A program made the translations under genes and the position numbers. The notes beneath the pieces were generated by a model. The model was not told the DNA's origin. It was given only the letters and a program-made list of their open reading frames with translations, and did no database searches. Source: Acidobacteriota bacterium (lineage in GTDB: Bacteria > Acidobacteriota > Terriglobia > Terriglobales > Acidobacteriaceae). From it: a stretch of 5,228 nt of DNA. Positions 1 to 5,228 of the stretch are shown here, piece after piece; position 1 is the stretch's first letter, and each line of letters starts with the position of its first letter. The DNA is taken from contig JAJZMO010000323.1 in the NCBI GenBank assembly GCA_021798235.1, positions 1 through 5,228 of the forward strand, in the 5' to 3' direction.

Positions 1-69
1 TCCAAACTAGGGCAGGCGCCGGGTCTCCGCATTTCACCCCGTTTTGCGGCCTTGCCACTATGAAGTGAC

Positions 70-387
70 TTATGGAAGATAAAAGACTTCTTCCATCATT
101 GGAAATCGCTCGCCAGGACGCAATCCCTCCATGGGCGCAAAGAATGGCGCCATAGCCTGCTGCCAACGCAGGTTGACCGGATGATTGTCGATCTGGCTCC
201 AGGTAGCCTCAAAGTCCATCGCTCTCAGCGTGAGGATCAGCAACTCATCCCTGCGATAGATGGAATACTCGCTGATGCCCGCGCTCTTAAGTAGCGCCAG
301 CATCTCGGGCCACACTTCACGATGGGCCTTCTCATACTCCTCCGCGGCGCCTTTGCGCAACCGAAGGATAAAAGCATACCGCTTCAT
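70..387 (-). CDS. rhaM: L-rhamnose mutarotase (RhaM family)
   Basis: Predicted 105-aa cytoplasmic enzyme that interconverts the alpha and beta anomers of L-rhamnose (RhaM/DUF718 family, ferredoxin-like fold). Seen in the sequence: the family core YEKAHREVWPEM at residues 18-29, whose His22 matches the catalytic His of E. coli RhaM, and the characteristic C-terminus EVFYLP. Length matches the usual ~104 aa. The ATG at 387 was chosen because MKRYAF aligns with the family N-terminus and GGAG lies 6 nt upstream. An in-frame ATG at 399, with a G-rich AGGGGGG before it, would add four residues (MERV), and one at 429 would add more. Only one Trp (W75) stands where I recall a WW pair in the E. coli enzyme. 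The gene is divergent from the dehydrogenase operon and no other rhamnose catabolic gene is visible. Family assignment is strong; the role in a rhamnose pathway here is inferred. Confidence 0.9.
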   Translation of the reverse strand: MKRYAFILRLRKGAAEEYEKAHREVWPEMLALLKSAGISEYSIYRRDELLILTLRAMDFEATWSQIDNHPVNLRWQQAMAPFFAPMEGLRPGERFPMMEEVFYLP

Positions 388-460
388 GACTCGCTCCATT
401 ATTCCCCCCTTTTTCCGCGTAAAGCGCACGCGCCGCCAACTTAAGAATCCATCGAATTGA

Positions 461-490
461 TTGACTTGTCCATTGGGCTCAGTCTAGTCT
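461..490 (+). promoter_or_regulatory. Possible sigma70-type promoter of the dehydrogenase operon
   Basis: TTGACT (461-466) and TAGTCT (485-490) are separated by 18 nt in the intergenic region between the divergent genes. Transcription from this -10 would begin at about 496-498, right at the ATG at 498, and no purine-rich ribosome binding site precedes that ATG. This fits a leaderless message, but the -10 is poor and the call rests on pattern only. Confidence 0.3.
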
Positions 491-497
491 GATTGCG

Positions 498-1193
498 ATG
501 CGCAGACGAGATTTTGTGAAAGCGATTGTGGCTGTTCCTGTGACAGCCACATCAATGTTCGGGCAGACCACAACGGCTCCTTCTGGAGAGAAACCCTCAG
601 CACCGCAAACTTCTTCCACTTCGACGGTTCCACCCGCAATGGAGACTACCCCCAGATCCATCGAACAGCGGGGGAGCTTCGGCTTTCGAAGTCCAGCGAT
701 TCCCGCCACTATTCCAGATGCAATTGCAACGACAGAAGGGCATTTTTTTGACGTCCGGCAGATGGCGACGCTACGCAAACTTGGCGACATACTCCTGCCA
801 CCACTCAATGGATATCCCGGATCGACGCAGGCCTGTGCGCCAGAATTCATTGATTTTTTAGTCGGCGTCTCGCCAGCCGAACGCCAGCACATGTATCGTT
901 CAGGGTTGGACCGGCTGAATGCGGAGGCGGAAAAACGGTTTGCGGTTCCTTTTGCGGACGTGAACGCCGAACAGGCAGATGCGCTGCTGCGACCTTGGCT
1001 GAGAGTCTGGATGCGTGACCATCCGCCCACAGAGCCGTTTGCCCAGTTCATCAACCTGGCGCATGAGGATATTCGTACCGCGACGATGAATTCACAGACT
1101 TGGAGCATCGCGGCGACTTCCGCCGGGGAGCGAGCGCCCGGAATTGGTCTCTACTGGTCTCCGATCGATCCCGACATCGAGATGTATGTGTAG
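498..1193 (+). CDS. Tat-exported gluconate 2-dehydrogenase subunit 3-like protein
   Basis: 231-aa protein of the gluconate 2-dehydrogenase subunit 3 family, the small partner that accompanies GMC flavoprotein dehydrogenases. The N-terminus has a twin-arginine motif, RRDFVK at residues 3-8, then a short weakly hydrophobic stretch to about residue 22 typical of Tat signals, with no sharp AxA cleavage site. A Ser/Thr/Pro/Ala-rich linker spans about 24-56. The family domain runs from about 82 to 205; it shows LGDILLPP (95-102) and APEFIDFLV (114-122), where relatives have an LxDxIIP and a PxFID segment. The downstream flavoprotein lacks a signal peptide, so this subunit probably carries it through Tat (the hitchhiker arrangement known for gluconate, sorbitol and FAD-glucose dehydrogenases). 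First gene of the operon. The ATG at 498 has no clear ribosome binding site, but no better start exists before the domain. Its stop overlaps the Shine-Dalgarno of the next gene, suggesting coupled translation. Confidence 0.85.
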   Translation: MRRRDFVKAIVAVPVTATSMFGQTTTAPSGEKPSAPQTSSTSTVPPAMETTPRSIEQRGSFGFRSPAIPATIPDAIATTEGHFFDVRQMATLRKLGDILLPPLNGYPGSTQACAPEFIDFLVGVSPAERQHMYRSGLDRLNAEAEKRFAVPFADVNAEQADALLRPWLRVWMRDHPPTEPFAQFINLAHEDIRTATMNSQTWSIAATSAGERAPGIGLYWSPIDPDIEMYV

Positions 1194-1195
1194 GA

Positions 1196-1202
1196 AGAGG
1201 AG
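1196..1202 (+). promoter_or_regulatory. Shine-Dalgarno deciding the GMC oxidoreductase start
   Basis: AGAGGAG at 1196-1202 lies 11 nt before the ATG at 1214; the wider purine run (1192-1202) overlaps the upstream gene's TAG stop (1191-1193). It supports starting at 1214 rather than at the in-frame ATG at 1100, which lies inside the upstream gene and would add 38 residues ahead of the FAD-binding strand. The overlap suggests coupled translation. Confidence 0.65.
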
Positions 1203-1213
1203 CTAAATTCCCC

Positions 1214-2785
1214 ATGACGGAGACACATGCTGACGTACTGATTATTGGTTCGGGTCATTCTGGCGGGATGGTAGCCAAGGTTCTTACAGAAAAAGGCATT
1301 TCCTGCCTGATGTTGAACGCAGGACCTATCGTCGATTTTCAAAAAGACCGCGAACTTAAGCCTGCGTATGAATTGCCCTATCGGGGCTTCAACATGCCGG
1401 GGCGACTGGAGCACGTTTTTCAGGCGACCGAGTTTAACGCCAACACATGGGTCGATGAAAAGGTAGTTCCATACACATACGACCAAGGAAATCCTTACAA
1501 CTGGGTGCGGGTGCGACTGTTCGGCGGGCGCTCTCTCTTCTGGTCGCGTCAATCCTTCCGCCTCAGCAACTATGAATTCAAGGCCAAGGACCACGATGGC
1601 TTCGGGGACAACTGGCCCATCAGCCTGGCCGACCTGGCGCCTTATTACTCCCGTGTGGAAGAAATCTTCCGGGTGAGCGGGTACCCGGATGGGCTGCCGC
1701 AATATCCCGACGGCAATTTTGTCGTCAATGACACTCCCTGGTCGGGGTCCATGCAGCGCTTCATTGCGGCCGGCAAAAAATTGAATGTTCCGGTCTGCAA
1801 GCCGCGCAGCGCCATGGGTCGCGATGGACTGGCCAGCTCAATCAACCTTCTGCTGCCGGATGCGATCGCAACTGGAAAGTTTACGGCTGTGCCGAACGTG
1901 GTGGTGCGCCAGCTCACCGTGGATAAGAACACTGGCCTGGCGAATGGAGCGCTCTTTGTCGATCGCCATTCACGGCGGGAAATGTCGGTGAATGCGCGGG
2001 TGGTGATTCTGGCGGCGGGTTGCCTGGAGAGCACCCGACTGCTGCTGAACTCCGGACTGGCAAATTCCAGCGGTGTCCTTGGCCATTATTTGATCGACAA
2101 CGTGTACGGTCCCGGCGTGGTCTGCTCTGTACCGGAGGCACGCGACGGAAAAGCGACGCCGGATTTGATGGGAGGCGGGGCGCTGATACCTCGCTTCCGC
2201 AATATCAACACCAAAGCAAAGAACTTCATTGGAGGCTATGCTCTGAACGTTTGGAGCAGCACGCGACCCATGGACCCGCGAAACTTTGCAGCCTATGGAG
2301 CTGACTTGCAAAAGAAGCTGGACAGCTATGACGGAAGCGGCTTTTCCATGGGCATGATGGGCCAAGTTCTATCGCATTACGAGCACCATGTCAGCATCGA
2401 CAAGAACGTGGTGGATGCATGGGACATCCCTGTTCTGCACGTGGAAACGCGTTATACCGACAACGAGTTCAACATGTCGCGCGACGCAGTCGACACAGGC
2501 GTGGCAATGGCTGAAGCCGCGGGGTTTGAAGTGCTCTCAAAGAATTATGATCCCAACCCTCCGGGCTACAGCATTCACGAACTTGGCACATGCAGAATGG
2601 GAGACAATCCGAAGACCAGCGTTTTGAACAAGTGGAATCAGAGCCATGACATCAAGAATCTGTATGTGGTCGATGGCAGCAGTTTCGTCAACAGCGGATG
2701 GCAGAACCCTACCATGACGATTCTCGCCCTTTCCATGCGTGCCGCCGATCATCTGGCGGAACAGATGCGTCAGGGGAACGTCTAG
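1214..2785 (+). CDS. GMC-family FAD-dependent oxidoreductase (gluconate/glucose dehydrogenase large-subunit type)
   Basis: 523-aa flavoprotein, the predicted catalytic subunit that oxidises an alcohol, polyol or sugar and reduces bound FAD. The N-terminal FAD-binding Rossmann motif is [11 protein letters not shown] (residues 8-18), starting within 12 residues of the chosen Met, so there is no signal peptide. The GMC signature GGRSLFW is at 104-110, [12 protein letters not shown] at 267-278, and the C-terminal GMC domain has HELGTCRMG (455-463) and QNPTMT (497-502). His455 and Asn498 are the expected catalytic His/Asn pair by family comparison. Only five Cys are present (31, 195, 270, 304, 460), none clustered, so the 3Fe-4S cysteine segment of Burkholderia-type FAD-glucose dehydrogenase is missing. 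Length is normal for the family. Export probably depends on the Tat-bearing subunit encoded just upstream; the cytochromes downstream are likely electron acceptors. Substrate unknown; gluconate, a hexose or another polyol are all possible. Confidence 0.9.
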   Translation: MTETHADVLIIGSGHSGGMVAKVLTEKGISCLMLNAGPIVDFQKDRELKPAYELPYRGFNMPGRLEHVFQATEFNANTWVDEKVVPYTYDQGNPYNWVRVRLFGGRSLFWSRQSFRLSNYEFKAKDHDGFGDNWPISLADLAPYYSRVEEIFRVSGYPDGLPQYPDGNFVVNDTPWSGSMQRFIAAGKKLNVPVCKPRSAMGRDGLASSINLLLPDAIATGKFTAVPNVVVRQLTVDKNTGLANGALFVDRHSRREMSVNARVVILAAGCLESTRLLLNSGLANSSGVLGHYLIDNVYGPGVVCSVPEARDGKATPDLMGGGALIPRFRNINTKAKNFIGGYALNVWSSTRPMDPRNFAAYGADLQKKLDSYDGSGFSMGMMGQVLSHYEHHVSIDKNVVDAWDIPVLHVETRYTDNEFNMSRDAVDTGVAMAEAAGFEVLSKNYDPNPPGYSIHELGTCRMGDNPKTSVLNKWNQSHDIKNLYVVDGSSFVNSGWQNPTMTILALSMRAADHLAEQMRQGNV

Positions 2786-2787
2786 TC

Positions 2788-3396
2788 ATGGACTCATGGC
2801 GCATGTTTGCTTTGCTCACGCTAATGGCCTTCTGGACACAACCGGCCTTGCGTACTCCGAGGATTGTAACTGTACAAAGCTCTGCAAATGTCCCGGCCGC
2901 TGCGCCGGCGCAGAACAGCGTCCCCGCACCGAGCGGCGCAACAGCACAAAGCAACACGCCAGCCCCGTTGCCTGGCCCCGTACAACCCATTCCATTTAGC
3001 CATAAGCAACACGCGGGCATGATGAAGTTGCCATGCGAGTTCTGCCATGTTCCTTCGCGTTCTGGAGATACCTTGTCCATTCCGCGGGCTACGTTCTGTA
3101 TGCAGTGTCACCAGACGATGGGCACCAAGGATCCTGGCGTCCAAAAACTTGCGAACTACGCCGAATCCAACGATCCGATTCCGTGGGTGCGTGTGTACGA
3201 GCTGCCTTCGTTTGTTTCTTTCAGCCACAAAACCCACCTTGCACAAGGCATTTCTTGCCAGGAGTGCCATGGACCTGTCGCGGACCGGGTACAGCTCTTC
3301 AAGGAAACGGACATATCGATGGCCGGTTGCGTAAATTGCCACCGCGAAAAAAAAGCTAACATTGAATGCAATACCTGCCACATACTGGACCAGTAA
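2788..3396 (+). CDS. Pentaheme cytochrome c, ActA-like (class III/c7-type heme packing)
   Basis: 202-aa multiheme cytochrome. Five CXXCH sites are visible: C83-H87, C104-H108, C157-H161, C181-H185 and C194-H198. Two FSHKxH segments (His72/His75 and His147/His150) supply distal ligands as in cytochrome c7/c3-like proteins. The segment DPIPWVRVYELPSFVSFSHK (129-148) closely resembles the EPIPWVRV-LP-FV-FSHK region of ActA, the pentaheme subunit of alternative complex III. The N-terminus MDSWR plus hydrophobic residues 6-17 looks like a signal peptide or short anchor, followed by an Ala/Pro-rich linker (about 30-68). The start at 2788 was chosen because it is 2 nt after the GMC stop and AGGGGA (2772-2777) lies 10 nt upstream; an ATG at 2803 is an alternative, and the in-frame ATG at 2698 lies within the GMC gene. 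Likely periplasmic electron acceptor for the flavoprotein, replacing the triheme cytochrome of classical complexes. No other complex III subunit gene is in the window. Confidence 0.88.
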   Translation: MDSWRMFALLTLMAFWTQPALRTPRIVTVQSSANVPAAAPAQNSVPAPSGATAQSNTPAPLPGPVQPIPFSHKQHAGMMKLPCEFCHVPSRSGDTLSIPRATFCMQCHQTMGTKDPGVQKLANYAESNDPIPWVRVYELPSFVSFSHKTHLAQGISCQECHGPVADRVQLFKETDISMAGCVNCHREKKANIECNTCHILDQ

Positions 3397-3465
3397 TTCG
3401 CCTCGTGCCAGTAGAATTTAAGAATGCATCTGTCCTCCAAATCCACGATTTCTATCGATATGAAC

Positions 3466-3471
3466 AAGGAG
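3466..3471 (+). promoter_or_regulatory. Strong Shine-Dalgarno for the monoheme cytochrome
   Basis: AAGGAG sits 5 nt before the ATG at 3477. It is the best ribosome binding site in the window and rules out the in-frame upstream start at 3366, which lies inside the pentaheme cytochrome gene. Confidence 0.8.
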
Positions 3472-3476
3472 ATTCT

Positions 3477-3797
3477 ATGAAACTTTTGACGGTATTTTTT
3501 TCGGCGGCAGCGGTCGTTTGCTCCCTGTCTGGGGTTGCGATTGGACAGAACAACGGAGCCACGCTGTTCCAGTCGCGCTGCGTTATGTGTCACGGTGCTG
3601 ATGGAAAAGGAACGCCCACCGGTGCTGCATTGAAAGTAGTAAACCTGCACAGTCCCACGGTCAAGAAACTGAGTAACGCCGAGATGGCAACTGTGATTCG
3701 CAAAGGAAAAAACATGATGCCGGCATTCGGCAACAGTTTGACTTCGCCCCAGATCGAAAGTCTCATTTCCCACATTCGCGAGCTTCAGAAGAAATAA
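3477..3797 (+). CDS. Small secreted monoheme class I cytochrome c
   Basis: 106-aa cytochrome c of the cytochrome c/cbb3-type family. Residues 1-23 form a Sec signal peptide (MKLL start, hydrophobic 3-22), with cleavage likely near Gly23-Gln24. Cys15 lies in AVVC, which is a poor lipobox, so a lipoprotein is unlikely. The mature domain opens with GATLFQSRCVMCHGADGKG (27-45), giving heme-binding C35-x-x-C38-H39. The axial Met is Met81 (or Met80) in the MMPAF segment at 80-84, and a C-terminal helix spans about 90-104. Mature size of about 83 residues is typical of small electron carriers. It lies 80 nt after the pentaheme gene, on the same strand and with its own strong ribosome binding site, so it may share the operon transcript or have a separate promoter. 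Probable role: carrying electrons from the pentaheme cytochrome to a terminal oxidase. Confidence 0.9.
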   Translation: MKLLTVFFSAAAVVCSLSGVAIGQNNGATLFQSRCVMCHGADGKGTPTGAALKVVNLHSPTVKKLSNAEMATVIRKGKNMMPAFGNSLTSPQIESLISHIRELQKK

Positions 3798-3904
3798 CCT
3801 GTGCAGCCAGCTCTTGGGGAAGATGGTCGCTATAACGCGCCCCGTAACTCGCTGGTGGAACAGTTGCGGATCATGAGCTAATGCGTCACCGGGTCATTGC
3901 CGCG

Positions 3905-4123
3905 CTATATCTCGCGCCGACTAAGAGAGATCAGCGACTCAGCAGGCTGGTCTTTCCAGTGTCGCGTGTAATTTTCAAGTGAAGAAAAACTACGTGCATG
4001 CATTCGGTCGATATAGAGCCTGCCGTGCAAATGATCGATTTCATGCTGGAGGATACGGGCGTACCATCCGGAAGCTTCGATGATCCGAGATGTGCCTTGA
4101 TGATCGAGACAGGCGACGCGCAC
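3905..4123 (-). pseudogene. def: 5'-truncated peptide deformylase remnant
   Basis: The 72 codons from GTG at 4123 encode the C-terminal part of a peptide deformylase, the metalloenzyme that removes the N-terminal formyl group from nascent proteins. Seen: CLDHQG, then EASGWYARILQHEIDHLHG (residues 16-34), which carries the third deformylase motif HExxH (His27, Glu28, His31), followed by LYIDRM and a tail with RSFSSLENYTRHWKD. This style recalls mitochondrial/plant-type deformylases with an extended C-terminus. Motif 1 (GxGxAAPQ) and motif 2 (EGCLS, with the third metal ligand Cys) are absent. The frame stays open upstream to a TAG at 4217-4219, but that stretch is not recognisable as deformylase beyond about 4129. 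At 4148-4165 the frame reads FLQAHPS where FFEGCLS might once have stood; this alignment is speculative. A full enzyme needs about 90-100 more residues, so the copy is almost certainly inactive. It lies beside an insertion-sequence-like element. Confidence 0.7.
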
Positions 4124-4241
4124 TTCCCAGTCTTTTCCAATCGAAGGATGAGCCTGAAGGAAGCGAAGGGTAGGCGAAGCGGGTTTTGTCCTTTCGGGTT
4201 TTGAGATTGATTCATGCTAGCAGCCGGGGCGGAGGGAATGT

Positions 4242-4294
4242 GGGAATCGCTGCGCAAGATCTTCATGTTCCGATGCTCTTTCGGAGCGATTTCC
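4242..4294. repeat. Imperfect inverted repeat with nested small palindromes
   Basis: GGGAATCGCT (4242-4251) pairs with AGCGATTTCC (4285-4294), with 9 of 10 positions complementary across a 33-nt spacer. The spacer itself holds the palindrome AAGATCTT (4256-4263) and a small hairpin, TCCGA (4269-4273) with TCGGA (4281-4285); the last base is shared with the outer arm. No coding sequence is recognised here. It could be part of an insertion-sequence end, a mobile palindromic repeat or a structured RNA; the sequence alone does not decide. Confidence 0.4.
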
Positions 4295-4300
4295 AAGGGA

Positions 4301-4348
4301 TGTGGGAAGGGCGGAAAACACGTGCTATCGTTTTCCGGGCTTTCCACA
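4301..4348. repeat. 19-nt inverted repeat with 10-nt spacer
   Basis: TGTGGGAAGGGCGGAAAAC (4301-4319) and GTTTTCCGGGCTTTCCACA (4330-4348) are inverted copies matching at 16 of 19 positions, including an unbroken 8-bp inner stem. It lies 39 nt beyond the transposase stop codon. The TGTGG outer ends are compatible with a terminal repeat of an insertion sequence. As a hairpin downstream of the transposase it could also block or end transcription, although no T-run follows on the minus strand. The first nine bases of the motif (ATGTGGGAA) also occur directly repeated at 4238-4246 and 4300-4308. Confidence 0.6.
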
Positions 4349-4387
4349 GACCGTCATTTCCTCGGCCCTTTGCTGCAAGCTTCGATC

Positions 4388-5228
4388 CTACGCGGTCAGC
4401 CGCAACCGCTCAAAGAGTTTCGCTTTGGCTTGTTGCATCCGCCGCGCCGCGTCGGTATCGCCGATGGCTGCGGCGATCCTTTTCAGCGCGTTCATGCTCA
4501 GTCCCTCGCGCAGGTACTGTGCTGGTTTGTCCAGCAACGACAGGGTTTCCAGCGGGGTCTGATAGCGCTTGTAACTTACACGCTTGCGCCCTTTCTCGTC
4601 GATCTTCACGTCCGCCTGAGCGCAGGGACGATGATAGTTCAGATAGGGATTCAAGTACTCCCGGTAGAAGTCGTTGATGGCATCGGCGTGCCTGGCGTCG
4701 ATGTATCCATAGCCGATGTGCTTGCGAATGACCGCGCCGTTCTTGGTCTCTACCAGGCCATTGTCGCCGCTCTGCCGAGGTCGGCTCTTGGTCTGTTCGA
4801 CGCGCAGCTTTTCCAGCAGCCGGGCGACGGTTTTGTTGATGAACTCGCTGCCGTTGTCGGAGTGGAAGCCCAAGATGCGAAAAGGAAACTGGCGCAGCAT
4901 GTGCTCCAGAACCGGCTCCAGATAGGCCTCCGAGATGCGCGGCGTTGCACCGGCGACCTGCCACTGGGTGACCTCATCGACGGCGTTGATGTGATAGACG
5001 CCCTTCTCCCCGGCGTTCGGCTGATCGCCCTGATGCACTGTATCCAGGCGCAGAAAGCCGGGCTGCCCTTGCGGCTGCGGCTTGCGCCGCTCCCTGATCG
5101 CGACCGCCGTGGGCCGCGTCTTGGTGTAGTGGAGAAGCCGCTCGCGGTAGCGCTGACTCTTGCGCAAGTTATAGAGATGAGCCACGGAGATGGCAGCCAG
5201 GCGCGCATACTCCTGATTGCCGTAGACC
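4388..5228 (-). CDS. Integrase-core (rve) DDE transposase, 5' end outside window
   Basis: The frame is open from the right edge to a TAG at 4388-4390, giving 279 whole visible codons; the N-terminus, probably holding a DNA-binding helix-turn-helix, is cut off. The visible part begins with VYGNQEYARLAAISVAHLYN. An integrase catalytic core follows, with Asp in FLRLDTVHQGD (codon 5042-5044), Asp in GFHSDNGSEF (4856-4858) and Glu in DNGLVETKNG (4748-4750). The last two are separated by 35 residues, the classic DD35E arrangement of retroviral-integrase-type transposases. The C-terminal segment has PYLNYHRPC and YQTPLETL, commonly seen after the core in this group, and ends RLRLTA. No frameshift or stop interrupts the visible part, so the gene may be intact. 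A GTG at 5185 is only an internal codon, since upstream sequence continues in frame with family-like residues. Function: cut-and-paste or copy-out transposition of its own element. Confidence 0.9.
   Translation of the reverse strand, partial: VYGNQEYARLAAISVAHLYNLRKSQRYRERLLHYTKTRPTAVAIRERRKPQPQGQPGFLRLDTVHQGDQPNAGEKGVYHINAVDEVTQWQVAGATPRISEAYLEPVLEHMLRQFPFRILGFHSDNGSEFINKTVARLLEKLRVEQTKSRPRQSGDNGLVETKNGAVIRKHIGYGYIDARHADAINDFYREYLNPYLNYHRPCAQADVKIDEKGRKRVSYKRYQTPLETLSLLDKPAQYLREGLSMNALKRIAAAIGDTDAARRMQQAKAKLFERLRLTA

Larger units (their letters stand above)
4301..5228 (-). mobile_element. Partial insertion sequence carrying a DD35E transposase
   Basis: An integrase-core transposase gene, followed within 39 nt by a 19-nt inverted repeat and then by a broken gene, is the usual picture of one end of an insertion sequence. 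The left boundary at 4301 is provisional: it is the outer edge of the inverted repeat, and the true end could lie anywhere from about 4130 to 4387. The other end, with the matching terminal repeat and target duplication, is outside the window. The family is left unassigned; it belongs to the broad integrase-core (rve) group that includes IS3 and IS481. Confidence 0.5.

Noticed and set aside
54..69. Small hairpin just after the rhaM-like stop codon as a terminator
   Set aside because: Only about six pairs with a four-base loop and no T-run on the minus strand.
479..1108. Long minus-strand open frame opposite the subunit 3 gene
   Set aside because: Composition is Ser/Arg/Gly-rich without recognisable domains, and the plus strand has a clear family match and Tat signal; this is a shadow frame.
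1100..1213. Upstream in-frame start adding 38 residues to the GMC oxidoreductase
   Set aside because: It lies wholly inside the upstream gene in another frame, would bury the N-terminal FAD-binding strand, and the Shine-Dalgarno at 1196-1202 points to 1214.
3412..3417. TAGAAT as a -10 element for the monoheme cytochrome gene
   Set aside because: No acceptable -35 at 16-18 nt; too weak to call, although a separate promoter in the 80-nt gap is not excluded.
3893..3919. Imperfect GC-rich palindrome (CGCG-ATAT-CGCG type) as terminator between the cytochrome gene and the deformylase remnant
   Set aside because: The stem has two internal mismatched blocks and no T-run follows on either strand.
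3931..4347. 138-residue minus-strand frame spanning the deformylase remnant and the repeat region
   Set aside because: Over 3931-4123 it is an out-of-frame reading of the deformylase tail, and the rest crosses the inverted repeats; no family resemblance was seen.
4186..4677. Plus-strand frame of 163 residues across the repeats and transposase 3' end
   Set aside because: It runs antisense to the transposase with Arg/Ser-rich composition and has no ribosome site or recognisable motif.
4410..4964. Second long minus-strand frame and a third at 4750-5208 within the transposase
   Set aside because: Arg/Ala/Ser-rich out-of-frame readings of the transposase gene; no frameshift is needed, since the 4388 frame holds all three catalytic acidic residues.
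1..5228. CRISPR array, tRNA or rRNA genes
   Set aside because: No regularly spaced direct repeats and no tRNA- or rRNA-like conserved segments were seen on either strand.

Overview
The window looks like chromosomal DNA from a Gram-negative-type bacterium that exports proteins by Tat and makes c-type cytochromes. The combination of genes (L-rhamnose mutarotase, a gluconate-dehydrogenase-type GMC module, an ActA-like pentaheme cytochrome, and a mitochondrial-type peptide deformylase with a C-terminal extension) is most reminiscent of Acidobacteriota. That placement is an inference from protein style, not a demonstrated taxonomy.

Layout. At 70-387 (minus) lies an L-rhamnose mutarotase gene (rhaM-like). 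Divergent from it, four plus-strand genes run from 498 to 3797. They encode a Tat-exported gluconate 2-dehydrogenase subunit-3-like protein, a GMC-family FAD oxidoreductase without its own signal peptide, a secreted or anchored pentaheme cytochrome c, and, after an 80-nt gap, a secreted monoheme class I cytochrome c. The first three are packed like one operon, with a Shine-Dalgarno overlapping a stop codon and then a 2-nt gap. The likely biochemistry is a periplasmic dehydrogenase: the small subunit carries the flavoprotein out through Tat, FAD takes electrons from a sugar or alcohol, and the cytochromes pass them to the respiratory chain. The substrate cannot be read from the sequence. The notable point is the electron acceptor: the classical triheme class I cytochrome is absent from this stretch, and its place is taken by a five-heme protein resembling ActA of alternative complex III.

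From 3798 to the right edge the DNA looks rearranged. About 100 nt with no gene is followed by a 5'-truncated peptide deformylase (minus) that keeps the HEIDH motif but lacks the first two motifs. Next comes a non-coding stretch of nested inverted repeats (about 4238-4348), then a DD35E integrase-core transposase (minus, 4388 to beyond the right edge). I read this as an insertion-sequence end next to a broken gene. The right end of the element is outside the window, so its boundaries are provisional.
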